Shown here: piece by piece, positions 1 through 8,379 of the stretch
Position numbering within the stretch: the stretch's first letter is position 1
How the letters are laid out: every line of letters begins with the position of its first letter
Notes under the pieces: generated by a model
Database searches by the model: none
The model's input: only the letters and a program-made list of their open reading frames with translations
Told to the model about the DNA's origin: nothing
Assembly (NCBI RefSeq): GCF_005886805.2
Contig: NZ_CP045429.1
Location: forward strand, 2,822,501-2,886,500
Source of the DNA: Pseudoalteromonas rubra
Lineage (GTDB): Bacteria > Pseudomonadota > Gammaproteobacteria > Enterobacterales > Alteromonadaceae
Direction of reading: 5' to 3'
DNA length: 64,000 nucleotides
Made by a program: the position numbers and the translations under genes

Positions 1-643
1 AGGATTCAGGTGCACTCACAGAGCCACCATAGAAATTGAGCTTGCTCTGATACCACTCTTTGCCGTTCGGCAGCTGGTACATCCCCAGAGACGACCTGAC
101 CCGATAACTTTCCAAATACTCCGCCAGCTGCTGCGCAGCTTGTGATTGTCTGGTTACCTCAGGCGTAAGATGTTCAAGCAACTGATTTCTCTCTAACCGG
201 TTAAGCACAATTTTACTTTCCCGGGCTTCGCTCAGACGTGACTCTACATATCCGTACCAGGTATCCAGTTGAGACGACAACACACCACGCTCTTGTGCAA
301 CCTTGGGGAGATTAATATGTACCGGCCAGGGTAAAAAGCGTTCAGGGTATCTCTGCTGTATGCTCAGATACTGACTTTCCTGAGCTGCTATTTCCGTAAA
401 ACTACTCAAGTCTGCGCGCTGTAAAAGATCGTGACGTTTTTTCAGATAAAGTTCTGTAAAAGGTAATCCGGCAAGGTCATTCTCAGGTAAACCCTGCGAC
501 TGACTTACAGATGAAAACCAATTAAGTTGCCTGAGCTGCGCCGACAACTCTGTGTAAGGGAGGTTTACTTGCGGCTCAGTGCAGCCGCCAATCATAGTTA
601 GCAGCACAAGTGCTGAGGACACATAATGCCGAGAGGTTTTCAT
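1..643 (-). CDS. DUF885-type lipoprotein, N-terminal part (runs off window)
   Basis: The reading frame opens at an ATG at 643 and stays open to the window edge, so only about 214 N-terminal residues are visible. The N-terminus has a basic stretch, a hydrophobic segment and a lipobox ending IGGC at about residue 21, so the product is probably an outer-membrane or periplasmic lipoprotein. The mid-protein segment LPNGKEWYQSKLNFY resembles the substrate-side motif of DUF885 proteins, a family with distant similarity to metallopeptidases. The family call rests on this short motif and the length, because the catalytic part lies outside the window. Confidence 0.6.
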   Translation of the reverse strand, partial: MKTSRHYVSSALVLLTMIGGCTEPQVNLPYTELSAQLRQLNWFSSVSQSQGLPENDLAGLPFTELYLKKRHDLLQRADLSSFTEIAAQESQYLSIQQRYPERFLPWPVHINLPKVAQERGVLSSQLDTWYGYVESRLSEARESKIVLNRLERNQLLEHLTPEVTRQSQAAQQLAEYLESYRVRSSLGMYQLPNGKEWYQSKLNFYGGSVSAPES

Positions 644-813
644 GTCGGTTTATCCACTTTGTTTCACGTTGCAGATATGCACTAGGCACAGCTGATCCCA
701 ATCGGGTTAGATTATAACAAAGATGAGGAGAGATTTTAGTACTTAAATCAGCGTACTAAGCTCGAATATATCACTGTGGATGACAGCGTTAGGTGAGCTG
801 GGGCTATAAAAGC

Positions 814-837
814 AAAAAGCCCCTTGCGGGGCTTTTT
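814..837 (-). terminator. Rho-independent terminator of the TonB2-type operon
   Basis: A perfect 10-bp inverted repeat (AAAAAGCCCC / GGGGCTTTTT) with a TTGC loop lies 5 bp beyond the stop of the TPR gene. Read on the minus strand it ends in a T-run. Confidence 0.9.
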
Positions 838-841
838 CGAC

Positions 842-2104
842 TTAAAGGCTGATGCCTTTACGCTGTGCTTTCTCTTTAATGAAAGAGGCCCAGCTGCGAG
901 CAAATTTACGTGTTCTAGGATCTTCCTGAGCCTTAACAATCGCAGTATATGCTTGCTTATACTTTTCCTGATACAGGTAAGCTTCCGCCAAGTCTGAGTA
1001 GATTGTGCCTTTTTTCTCAGAACCCAGTTCCAACGCTTTGTTCAAACGAACAACGGCTGCGCTGTACTGCTGATCCTGAAGTAACAAGCTACCAGCTTTG
1101 CGGTATAACTCAGCATCTTCGTCAAACTTTGCAGCTTCTTCATAGTACTTAGCAGCATCGCTGATGTGCTTAGCCTGATGATAGTAGCTGGCAACAGCCG
1201 TCACGTTTTGCTTAGTGCGCTTAACCTTCTCCTCTTTGACCGACTTTTCCATCACCTTAGCGGCTTTGTATGGAATTTCGTTCAATGAGTAGTAGCTGCT
1301 CAGAATTTTATAATGGTTTTCTTTTTCAAAATAACCATTTTTATAAGCCACTTCCATCACGGTTTGACCTTTTTTGTAGTCTTCCGTTTGCATATAGAAG
1401 GAGCCCAACTGAGTCCACATTTTCGGGTCTTCAGGGAACAGTTTCACCAGCTCTTCAGCCACCTTTACGGCGTTTTTGAACTGCTTAAGCTCAAAGTAAG
1501 AACCAATTTTAAGCATATAGAATGACTTATTTGGTTCTTCTTTGTTTAGCGCAATTGCCTGGTCCGCCGGCTCAATCACATCTCTGAACTGCTTGAGTTC
1601 ATAGTTTGCCTGAGCAATACGGCCATACACTTTAGCATCTAGCTCGCCAGTGAAATCCATCCAGTCGTAGTAAGCTTTCTTGGCACCGTCGTATTGCTCA
1701 GTACCAATCAGAAGGTCACCTAACAACTTAATTAGATCGCCTTGATCTTTAAAGTTCAGCACATCTGGCGCAATCGCCTGACGGATGTACTTGATTGCTG
1801 TTTGATACTCTTCTTTCTGAGCATACAAGTTACCCAGGTAACGGTTTACCGTAGCGCGGTCGAAGTCGTCAGACGCGTCGATTTCAAGCAATAATGCAAT
1901 CGCTTCATCAACTTTGTCTTCGTTATACAAGTCAAACGCTTTGATAACCTTTTTACCAACTCGCTCACCCATAACCTTAGTTTTGGCATTTTTGCGCGCT
2001 TCGATCTTTGCAGGATCAGGGGCGGCAAATGTGGCAGTGCTTAAAGCACCGCCAGCCAAAGACATCATCAGAGCAAGAGCTGTTGCTTTAGACATTTGCT
2101 TCAT
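842..2104 (-). CDS. Periplasmic TPR protein of the TonB2-type operon
   Basis: A 420-residue protein with a signal peptide (cleavage near residue 27, after TFA) followed by about nine degenerate tetratricopeptide repeats, visible as recurring A-x3-G/Y-x6-A patterns from residue 50 to the end. It is the last gene of the operon, 12 bp after tonB, and an AGGAG six bases before the ATG supports this start. Such TPR proteins accompany TonB2/ExbB2/ExbD2/TtpC clusters in Vibrio, Shewanella and Pseudoalteromonas. A scaffolding role at the energised TonB complex is inferred, not shown. Confidence 0.85.
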   Translation of the reverse strand: MKQMSKATALALMMSLAGGALSTATFAAPDPAKIEARKNAKTKVMGERVGKKVIKAFDLYNEDKVDEAIALLLEIDASDDFDRATVNRYLGNLYAQKEEYQTAIKYIRQAIAPDVLNFKDQGDLIKLLGDLLIGTEQYDGAKKAYYDWMDFTGELDAKVYGRIAQANYELKQFRDVIEPADQAIALNKEEPNKSFYMLKIGSYFELKQFKNAVKVAEELVKLFPEDPKMWTQLGSFYMQTEDYKKGQTVMEVAYKNGYFEKENHYKILSSYYSLNEIPYKAAKVMEKSVKEEKVKRTKQNVTAVASYYHQAKHISDAAKYYEEAAKFDEDAELYRKAGSLLLQDQQYSAAVVRLNKALELGSEKKGTIYSDLAEAYLYQEKYKQAYTAIVKAQEDPRTRKFARSWASFIKEKAQRKGISL

Positions 2105-2116
2105 ACCTTACTCCTA

Positions 2117-2731
2117 TTAGTCTTGGTTAAGTTTAAAGTCGAGTTGTACAGTAATACCTGGCTGTTTCTGAGGCTTACCATCAACGATTTTAGGTCTGTA
2201 CTTCCATTTGCGAAGCGCACGTTTTGCTTCACGGTTGAAAATACGCTTTGGTTCAGCATCGATGATCTCAATGTCATCTACACCGCCCAGCTCGTTGATA
2301 GTGAAGCGCAGCTGTACCCAGCCTTCTTTACCATCACGCGCTGCTTGAGGCGGATACTTAGGTTCGATACGAACGATAGGTGTTGCTTCACCGTCACGAC
2401 CGAAATCACCAGGACCACTTAAACCACCAGCTGTGCCACCGATGTCAATGCTTGGCATGTTAAAGCCAATTGCACCTGCATTTGGGTTAGCATTCTCAGG
2501 CTGAGGCGGCTGCGGTTTAGGCGGCTGCTTTGGCGGTGGAGGAGGTGGAGGCGGTACACGCTTCCTCTCCTGCACATCTGATTCAGGCGGATTCGACATA
2601 ATCTCGACTATGATCTCTTCCTTCTTATTATCAGCCCTATCCGCTCCTCCTGAGATAAGATAGGACATAAAGAAGAATAAGCCGAAGGTTACTGCCCCAC
2701 CTGCAAGAAGTGAAAACAGAAATCGAATCAT
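2117..2731 (-). CDS. tonB: TonB-family energy transducer (TonB2-like)
   Basis: 204 residues. There is one N-terminal transmembrane helix (about residues 4-27), a proline-rich periplasmic spacer (an eight-proline run, then repeated KPQPP-type units at about 58-80) and a C-terminal TonB domain (from about residue 115) with the typical EPKYPPQAARDGKEGWV core. TonB couples the proton-motive force, through ExbB/ExbD, to outer-membrane receptors. The ATG overlaps the exbD stop as TGATG, indicating translational coupling. A GTG one codon earlier is possible but less likely. The short spacer fits TonB2-type rather than classical TonB. Confidence 0.93.
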   Translation of the reverse strand: MIRFLFSLLAGGAVTFGLFFFMSYLISGGADRADNKKEEIIVEIMSNPPESDVQERKRVPPPPPPPPKQPPKPQPPQPENANPNAGAIGFNMPSIDIGGTAGGLSGPGDFGRDGEATPIVRIEPKYPPQAARDGKEGWVQLRFTINELGGVDDIEIIDAEPKRIFNREAKRALRKWKYRPKIVDGKPQKQPGITVQLDFKLNQD

Positions 2732-3135
2732 CACTTAGCTCCAGCTATTGAAATCTTCAAGGCGTCGTCAGTTGCCTTAATCTGGTCCATTACCTTAACA
2801 ACTACACCGTGTTTCGCGCCTTTATCCGCCTGGATAATAACGGTCTCGGTTTGTTGCTCAGCTAACAGATTTTCAAGGTTCGCACTTACACGCTCAACAT
2901 CAACCTGACGCTTATCCATCCAAATCTCACCGTTTTCACGGATAGCGATGAAGATGTTCGCATTCTTAGTTTGTTGTGCCTGCGCAGCTTTTGGCTTTTT
3001 AACTTCAATACCAGCCTCTTTAACAAAAGAGGTAGTAACGATGAAGAAGATCAACATGATGAATACGATGTCAAGCATCGGGGTCATGTCTACTGCTGCT
3101 TCTTCTTCCTCACGAAAACGTTGTTTACGTGCCAT
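2731..3135 (-). CDS. exbD: ExbD biopolymer transport protein
   Basis: 134 residues with the ExbD layout: a charged cytoplasmic N-terminus, one membrane helix (about 20-42) containing the conserved aspartate (DMTPMLDIVFIMLIFF; the D of MLD is the proton-carrying residue in the family), and a periplasmic domain ending DDALKISIAGAK. It works with ExbB as the inner-membrane proton channel that powers TonB. Its stop overlaps the tonB start and its own start is 14 bp after exbB. Confidence 0.94.
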   Translation of the reverse strand: MARKQRFREEEEAAVDMTPMLDIVFIMLIFFIVTTSFVKEAGIEVKKPKAAQAQQTKNANIFIAIRENGEIWMDKRQVDVERVSANLENLLAEQQTETVIIQADKGAKHGVVVKVMDQIKATDDALKISIAGAK

Positions 3136-3149
3136 AATAAAATCTCTCT

Positions 3150-3674
3150 CTAGTGATGTGGCAAGCTATCAATTAGTTTCTCTTTAGCCATCTTCGCTCT
3201 CGCTTCAAGACGGGTGCTAAAGAATACACCTGATAGTGCCGCAACCATTCCAGCCATTGTTGGTATCGTTGCCATTGAGATGCCTGAGGCCATCAATCGA
3301 GGGTTACCTGTACCTTGTGTAGCCATGGTTTCGAATACCGAAATCATACCTGTCACTGTACCTAGTAGACCGATTAACGGACACATTGCAACCAATGTTT
3401 TGATAATCAACATGCGCTCATCTAATTTTTCAGACGCTTCAGAAATCCATGCATCGCGGATTCTGTGTGCGTACCAAGATGTAGTATCTTGGCGGGCATC
3501 CCATCTGGCTACAATTCCCTTCTTAATTTTAGGAAACTCAGCCAATAGGAACCAATAGCGCTCAATCATTAATACCCACATTAGAAAGAGTGCTATCGCG
3601 ACCACGTATAATACATCGCCGCCTGTAGCAACAAAATCCCTGATAGATTCCCACGTCTCCACCAGGACTAGCAT
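3150..3674 (-). CDS. exbB: ExbB/TolQ-type proton channel subunit
   Basis: 174 residues, short for ExbB, with three predicted membrane helices. The MotA/TolQ/ExbB signature MCPLIGLLGTVTGMISVFE sits around residues 97-115, and the third helix (ISMATIPTMAGMVAALSGVFF) follows. Its ATG overlaps the stop of the preceding larger channel protein by one base (TAATG), so the two are translationally coupled. It pairs with ExbD in the TonB motor. Confidence 0.93.
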   Translation of the reverse strand: MLVLVETWESIRDFVATGGDVLYVVAIALFLMWVLMIERYWFLLAEFPKIKKGIVARWDARQDTTSWYAHRIRDAWISEASEKLDERMLIIKTLVAMCPLIGLLGTVTGMISVFETMATQGTGNPRLMASGISMATIPTMAGMVAALSGVFFSTRLEARAKMAKEKLIDSLPHH

Positions 3675-5038
3675 TATGCTCTCTCCTTCTCCGCGTGCGC
3701 AGCAACGATACCCGCGCTTTGCTCGTCAAGAATGTGTAGGATAGATTTACTACGACCCGCAACGATAGCGTGAAGTAGGATTAACGGTAGCGCAGCAATT
3801 AGACCAAGCGCAGTAGTAACAAGAGCTAGAGAGATGTTACCTGCCATGATCTTCGGATCACCAGTACCAAATAGTGTGATTGATTCGAACGTCAGGATCA
3901 TACCAACAACCGTACCTAGTAGACCTAGTAGAGGTGCGATAGCTGCAAGGATCTTGATGATGTTGATACCAGCTTCGATACGAGGCGTTTCACGTAGAAT
4001 TGCTTCGTCAAGTTTAAGCTCAAGGTTTTCAACGTCTTGGTTCTTGTTGTCGTGGTACACTTTCAAGATACGACCCAGTGGGTTGCTGTCACTTGGGTTG
4101 TTAGCGTTCTTGATTTGTGCCTTGATCTTCGCACCAACCAGCATTAGGTCTAGGAAACGAACAACAGCGATTAATGCACCAAGTGCCAACAATGCAGTGA
4201 TGATGTAACCTACTGTGTCACCCTGGTGCCAACGTTCTTCAACAGTTGCACGCTGAGTGTTCAGACGTAGGATAGCACCACGCGTTGGGTCAACAACGAA
4301 AGGTGTGTACTGGTCAGCAGACGTGCTCAGAAGATCAGCAACAGTTGCTAGAACGTCTGAAGAAGGTTGCTTACCTAAAGGTACGATTTGTTTGTTTTCT
4401 GCATCGTAAACAACGTAGCCGTCTTTAGTTACTAGGTTGAAGTTACCAACACGAGTTACTTGTTTAACATTGATGTCGCCGCTTAGTTCAGCTACTTCAG
4501 ATTCGAAAGTAGAGATTTTTGCAGACTCAGTCATTTCAGTTTGGAAAGCAATCCAAAGCTCTTCCAACTCGCGAGTAGTTGGTAGTTCTTTAGCAGCTGC
4601 CAGTGAACGAAGTACTTCTGAACGTCCAGGCTTTTCAGCACTGATGATTGACGCTTCGATAGCACCGATTGCTTCAGCAGCGTTACGACGTACCACACCG
4701 AACATCTCACCCAGGGTACCCTGTGCGTTAAGTAGTTCAGTTTCTTTCTCAGCAAGTGTTACTTCGTTTTGCTTGAATTCCTTGTTAAGACGCTCACCAC
4801 GTGCTTTTTCAGCAGCAAGGTCGCGCTTAGCTTTGTTCAGCAAAGCTTGCTTGTCAGCACGATCTGACAGGAACTCTTGTTCGCGAGCTTTGTTGATTTT
4901 ACCTTCAGAGATACGGTTCTGCTTTACTTGCTCAAGGATTTTATCCAGAGACTCAGTGCTTGCATGTGCGTTCAATGCGCCACCAGCAGAAACTGTTAAT
5001 GCTGCAGCAACGGCAAAACCTTTAAATAGTTTCTTCAT
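3674..5038 (-). CDS. TtpC-like MotA/TolQ/ExbB-family channel protein
   Basis: 454 residues: a signal peptide (about 1-26), a long coiled-coil periplasmic region rich in K/E/Q (about 28-130), then membrane helices and a MotA/TolQ/ExbB domain at the C-terminus (PLLGLLGTVVGMILTFE at about 367-383). This extended architecture matches TtpC, the fourth component needed for TonB2-dependent iron uptake in Vibrio. It lies between DUF3450 and exbB, 6 bp after DUF3450. The name TtpC is by architecture and neighbourhood, not experiment. Confidence 0.85.
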   Translation of the reverse strand: MKKLFKGFAVAAALTVSAGGALNAHASTESLDKILEQVKQNRISEGKINKAREQEFLSDRADKQALLNKAKRDLAAEKARGERLNKEFKQNEVTLAEKETELLNAQGTLGEMFGVVRRNAAEAIGAIEASIISAEKPGRSEVLRSLAAAKELPTTRELEELWIAFQTEMTESAKISTFESEVAELSGDINVKQVTRVGNFNLVTKDGYVVYDAENKQIVPLGKQPSSDVLATVADLLSTSADQYTPFVVDPTRGAILRLNTQRATVEERWHQGDTVGYIITALLALGALIAVVRFLDLMLVGAKIKAQIKNANNPSDSNPLGRILKVYHDNKNQDVENLELKLDEAILRETPRIEAGINIIKILAAIAPLLGLLGTVVGMILTFESITLFGTGDPKIMAGNISLALVTTALGLIAALPLILLHAIVAGRSKSILHILDEQSAGIVAAHAEKERA

Positions 5039-5044
5039 GTTTTA

Positions 5045-5815
5045 TTACTCCGCGCCGAAAATAGGTAGTTTAACTAGTTCTGGGGCAGCCTGACCACGTG
5101 CGATACGGATCATGTCTTTAATAGGCTTCAGATATTCTTCACCTAACTGATCCCACTGCTTGCTGCTGGTGTTCCAAACCCACGCTTGCTTCTGGTCGAA
5201 AGACTGAGCAACAAATGCGATACGGCCTAGACGGGCGAAGTCAACATTGATGTTTTTACCGTTGATCTCAAGTGAACCTTGAGAAGCAACCATTGCAGAA
5301 CCATAGTTGGTTTCAATGCTGTATGCTTCAAGTACCTGACGGTATTTTTCAGACGTCGTTACTTTTGCATTAGTAAGTGTCTCACGTAATCTCTCAATAC
5401 GCTCTAGACGCTTTTCAGTATCAAACGGCACGTCCGCTTTGATGAATTGCTCGAGTGTATCAATCATGCGATACATCAAAGGCACAACGTCTTGCTTAGT
5501 TTTATCAACCGTCGCGATCTGACGTTCTAGAGATTCGATATTTGCATTTTGGTCTGCAACCAAACGTGCTACGTGGTCGTTGTAAACTTTCAGAAGTTCT
5601 GTTTCGTCAACAATTCCACGGTACTCAGCTACCATTTCGATAGTTTGACCGTAGATACCATCAATCTTGTCTTGAGACTTTTTAGCAGCCGTTTGAGTTT
5701 GCTGACCTACTTTTTGTATGTCATTCAAAGGATCTGCCATCACATTGCTGCTTGCAATTGCCGCTGCGCCAAAAAGCGCTGAAGCTACAAGGCTCTTTCT
5801 GATTTTAACAGACAT
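5045..5815 (-). CDS. DUF3450 periplasmic coiled-coil protein, first gene of the TonB2 operon
   Basis: A protein of about 256 residues with a signal peptide (cleavage near VMA-DPL) followed by a long alpha-helical, Q/E/K-rich coiled coil (about 30-145) and a small C-terminal domain. DUF3450 proteins are fixed companions of TtpC-type TonB clusters, and a structural role in the periplasm is likely. I take the ATG at 5815. An in-frame TTG three codons upstream is open but has no better ribosome site. It is the promoter-proximal gene of the six-gene operon. Confidence 0.85.
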   Translation of the reverse strand: MSVKIRKSLVASALFGAAAIASSNVMADPLNDIQKVGQQTQTAAKKSQDKIDGIYGQTIEMVAEYRGIVDETELLKVYNDHVARLVADQNANIESLERQIATVDKTKQDVVPLMYRMIDTLEQFIKADVPFDTEKRLERIERLRETLTNAKVTTSEKYRQVLEAYSIETNYGSAMVASQGSLEINGKNINVDFARLGRIAFVAQSFDQKQAWVWNTSSKQWDQLGEEYLKPIKDMIRIARGQAAPELVKLPIFGAE

Positions 5816-6210
5816 AGTTCCCAACCAATTAAGTAATGTTACTTTTATAATTTTTGCACTCTCTTAGAGAGTACCCCGGATACTTTTAGCAGTATCAACC
5901 GTGCAATAATGCTAAATGCTATTGCCCATGTCAACTTCATGTTTAAAACAATTTTTGCTTGTCGCGATGAAATAAATTGAAAAAAAACATTGTATTAACA
6001 AGGAAACCAAGAATAAAAACCTTAAGCACTTATATTTCATACACAAAGCAACTTTATTTACATTTTATTACAGCTATTTAGCCCTAATCTACAGCCTTAA
6101 ATTTGCACAACTTAGTAATTTATTTCGTTTTTAATATCAAGGATCTAGGCACCGACTGAACACTTAGCATTCACCTTTGTGCAACAGCGAATACAGCCAG
6201 AAAGGAAGAC
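5816..6210. promoter_or_regulatory. Leader and promoter region of the TonB2 operon
   Basis: 395 bp without a gene. Two palindromic signals are visible. One is a near-perfect 15-bp palindrome ACTCTCT-T-AGAGAGT at 5858-5872, which would form a hairpin in the operon leader. The other is a symmetric block with arms GCAATA/TATTGC at 5903-5925 that matches 12 of 19 positions of the classical Fur box. Iron control would suit a TonB operon, but the match is too weak to call a Fur site firmly. The rest is AT-rich with no other signal I can support. Confidence 0.35.
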
Positions 6211-6858
6211 TTAGCCTAATAACTGTTCACACAATAACCGGCACTGAATTTCTATTTCCTGGATAAATTCCGCTACATGTAAGCCATCCATCAAAGCATG
6301 GTGTACTTCAATAGAGAATGGCAATTCACCTGTTTGCACATCAAAGCGACCGAAAACACACTTTGGAATACCAAGGTTATCTTTTGCGTTTCGGGCATGG
6401 CTGAAGCTACTGAAATCCAACCAAGGCAATATGGATAAATAAAGTTGCTGTGGAGTCTCAGAAGTCGCCAAAAAGTGTTCACTAACCAAAGGCTGTTCCA
6501 GATACGCATTTTTCTGCGCTACATTCTCTTTAATGTAGTCGTGGATACCTTCACAAGCAACCAAAGGCACAAATCGAAAGCTTCTGTCTTCACGCAAAAA
6601 TACACAGCTCATCTCAACTTGATCAACAACACATGGGTGTTCATTCATTATTCGGTAGCGGATAGGCTCGTATTTCTGACAGGCTTTGCTCAGACAATAC
6701 AAATAGCTAAAGGTAAAAGAGAGTTGCTGTTGCTTGCAAAGTGTGTACAGCGTGCCCATCTTCAGGCGGGTCGTAATATTAAAATAAGGCTGGTCGAAAC
6801 CTAAATAAAATTCAAAATGTTCGGCTCTGGGCCAGTCTGAGGGAGTGATTTTTTTCAT
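6211..6858 (-). CDS. Chloramphenicol acetyltransferase-type enzyme (CAT, type A fold)
   Basis: 215 residues, the usual length of classical trimeric CAT. The active-site block EVHHALMDGLH at about 185-195 contains the catalytic histidine (second H of HH) and the structural DG; FSSF near 149-152 corresponds to the region of the serine that contacts the substrate. The family transfers acetyl from acetyl-CoA to the 3-hydroxyl of chloramphenicol. The gene stands alone on the minus strand with an ordinary chromosomal context and no nearby mobile element, so it may be an intrinsic enzyme with another natural substrate. Resistance is inferred only. Confidence 0.85.
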   Translation of the reverse strand: MKKITPSDWPRAEHFEFYLGFDQPYFNITTRLKMGTLYTLCKQQQLSFTFSYLYCLSKACQKYEPIRYRIMNEHPCVVDQVEMSCVFLREDRSFRFVPLVACEGIHDYIKENVAQKNAYLEQPLVSEHFLATSETPQQLYLSILPWLDFSSFSHARNAKDNLGIPKCVFGRFDVQTGELPFSIEVHHALMDGLHVAEFIQEIEIQCRLLCEQLLG

Positions 6859-6910
6859 AATTCAATATAGAGGGAATACTCCCCTCTATATTGAGTGTAT
6901 CAGCTTACGA

Positions 6911-7951
6911 TTACAAACCGTTTGCGATGATCTCTTGTGCCAACTCATCGGCAATCAGATGCGTTGATTTTTGCTCAGCATCAGAACGAGCAAAGATTTC
7001 AGTCAGGGTGTCGTAGATGCCCTCAACGTGCTTAGTTGCCGCCTCTTCGCTGTACCCCTCAGGTTTTGTCTCGTAATATACATTGATGATACCACCCGCA
7101 TTAATGACATAGTCAGGTGCATAAAGCACACCCTTTTCGCGCAAGATCTCACCATGTCTTGATTCAGCAAGCTGGTTATTCGCACAGCCAGCAATGATGC
7201 TAGCTTTAATACGAGGGATAGTTTCATCGTTTACTGTTGCACCTAGTGCACACGGCGCGTAAACATCTACTTCCAGGTCGTAGATTTCATCAATGCTCAC
7301 CGCTGTTGCGCCAAAGTCATTCACGACTTTATCAATCGATGCCTGATTGATATCGGTCACAAACAGCTCAGCACCCGCTTCGTGCAAGTATTTACACAAA
7401 GTGTAAGCAACCGCGCCCAGCCCCTGAACGGATACTTTCACACCAGACAGGTCTTGATGACCATGCTTGTGTTGGTAAGCAGCCTTAATACCTAGGAACG
7501 TGCCCAATGCAGTGAAAGGCGACGGGTTACCGCTTTTGCCTTCGAGACCCATTACATAATTAGTCTCTTTATGCATTGTCATTACATCACCTGTGGTGAT
7601 GTTAACGTCTTCTGCTGAATAGTAGCTACCACCGAGGCGTTCAAGGTGTTTGCCAAACGCTCTGAATAACGCTTCAGATTTGATTTTCTTAGCATCACCA
7701 ATGATCACAGATTTACCACCGCCAAAAGGCAAACGCGCGACGGCGTTTTTATAAGTCATGCCCTTTGAAAGACGCAATACGTCATAGACTGCATCGGCAT
7801 CATCTGCATAGTCCCAAAGGCGACATCCGCCAACCGCAGGACCAAGCTTAGTATTATGAACAGCAATGATTGCCTTCAAGCCCGATGCTTCATCAGAACA
7901 AAAAACTACTTGTTCGTGGTTATCAAATTCAACTTGGTTAAATACAGCCAC
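6911..7951 (-). CDS. ldh: Leucine dehydrogenase (Glu/Leu/Phe/Val dehydrogenase family)
   Basis: 346 residues. The N-terminal catalytic domain has LGPAVGGCRLWDY and RLPFGGGKSVIIGD. K68 in GMTYKNA and K80 in GGGKS are the family's substrate and catalytic lysines. The C-terminal Rossmann domain has VQGLGAVA. It deaminates branched-chain amino acids to 2-oxo acids with NAD+. The start is GTG with GGAG about nine bases upstream. It is followed by the CAT gene after about 50 bp, but no operon link is evident. Confidence 0.93.
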   Translation of the reverse strand: MAVFNQVEFDNHEQVVFCSDEASGLKAIIAVHNTKLGPAVGGCRLWDYADDADAVYDVLRLSKGMTYKNAVARLPFGGGKSVIIGDAKKIKSEALFRAFGKHLERLGGSYYSAEDVNITTGDVMTMHKETNYVMGLEGKSGNPSPFTALGTFLGIKAAYQHKHGHQDLSGVKVSVQGLGAVAYTLCKYLHEAGAELFVTDINQASIDKVVNDFGATAVSIDEIYDLEVDVYAPCALGATVNDETIPRIKASIIAGCANNQLAESRHGEILREKGVLYAPDYVINAGGIINVYYETKPEGYSEEAATKHVEGIYDTLTEIFARSDAEQKSTHLIADELAQEIIANGL

Positions 7952-8331
7952 TTTGTTTGTTCTCCGTTATAGACTGACTTTAAGTCAGATAGCGCTGAAA
8001 TTCATCGAACTGTATCACTAACTCTCTAACCAATCCACAATATGAGTTGATATTGACCTTAAAAGCGTTAAACCTGCCTTCATGATACATTAAATAGTCA
8101 TATATCGGCTTGATTATGCATTTCATTTGAATATATGAGTTTAATTCTTCACTATTTTAACGATTTTTAGAGGTTAATCTTTACGTAAACGTCAACACAA
8201 ACGATTGTGTACGGTTATTTGTACGATAAATAGAGGTCTGATGAGGAGGTGAGCACGTTAAGAAACGCTGAATCGCAGTTGCAAAGTATGGCGTCTGAAG
8301 CCAATTCAGCAAAATACACAGCGACAAGATC
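7952..8331. other. Intergenic region upstream of leucine dehydrogenase
   Basis: This 380-bp stretch should hold the leucine dehydrogenase promoter. I see no strong repeat, RNA gene or convincing small ORF in it. An AGGAGG at about 8242-8247 is followed too closely by GTG to act as a ribosome site. Confidence 0.4.
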
Positions 8332-8355
8332 AAAAAAAGAGGGACATGCCCTCTT
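8332..8355 (-). terminator. Terminator of the fumarase gene
   Basis: On the minus strand, AAGAGGG and CCCTCTT flank a 5-nt loop and are followed by seven T. It lies 25 bp beyond the fumarase stop. Confidence 0.88.
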
Positions 8356-8379
8356 CTTTTAAGTCACTCAGGATTACCG

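Noticed and set aside
8242..8365. Short plus-strand ORF following AGGAGG
   Set aside because: The GTG overlaps the ribosome-site sequence and the frame runs through the fumarase terminator.
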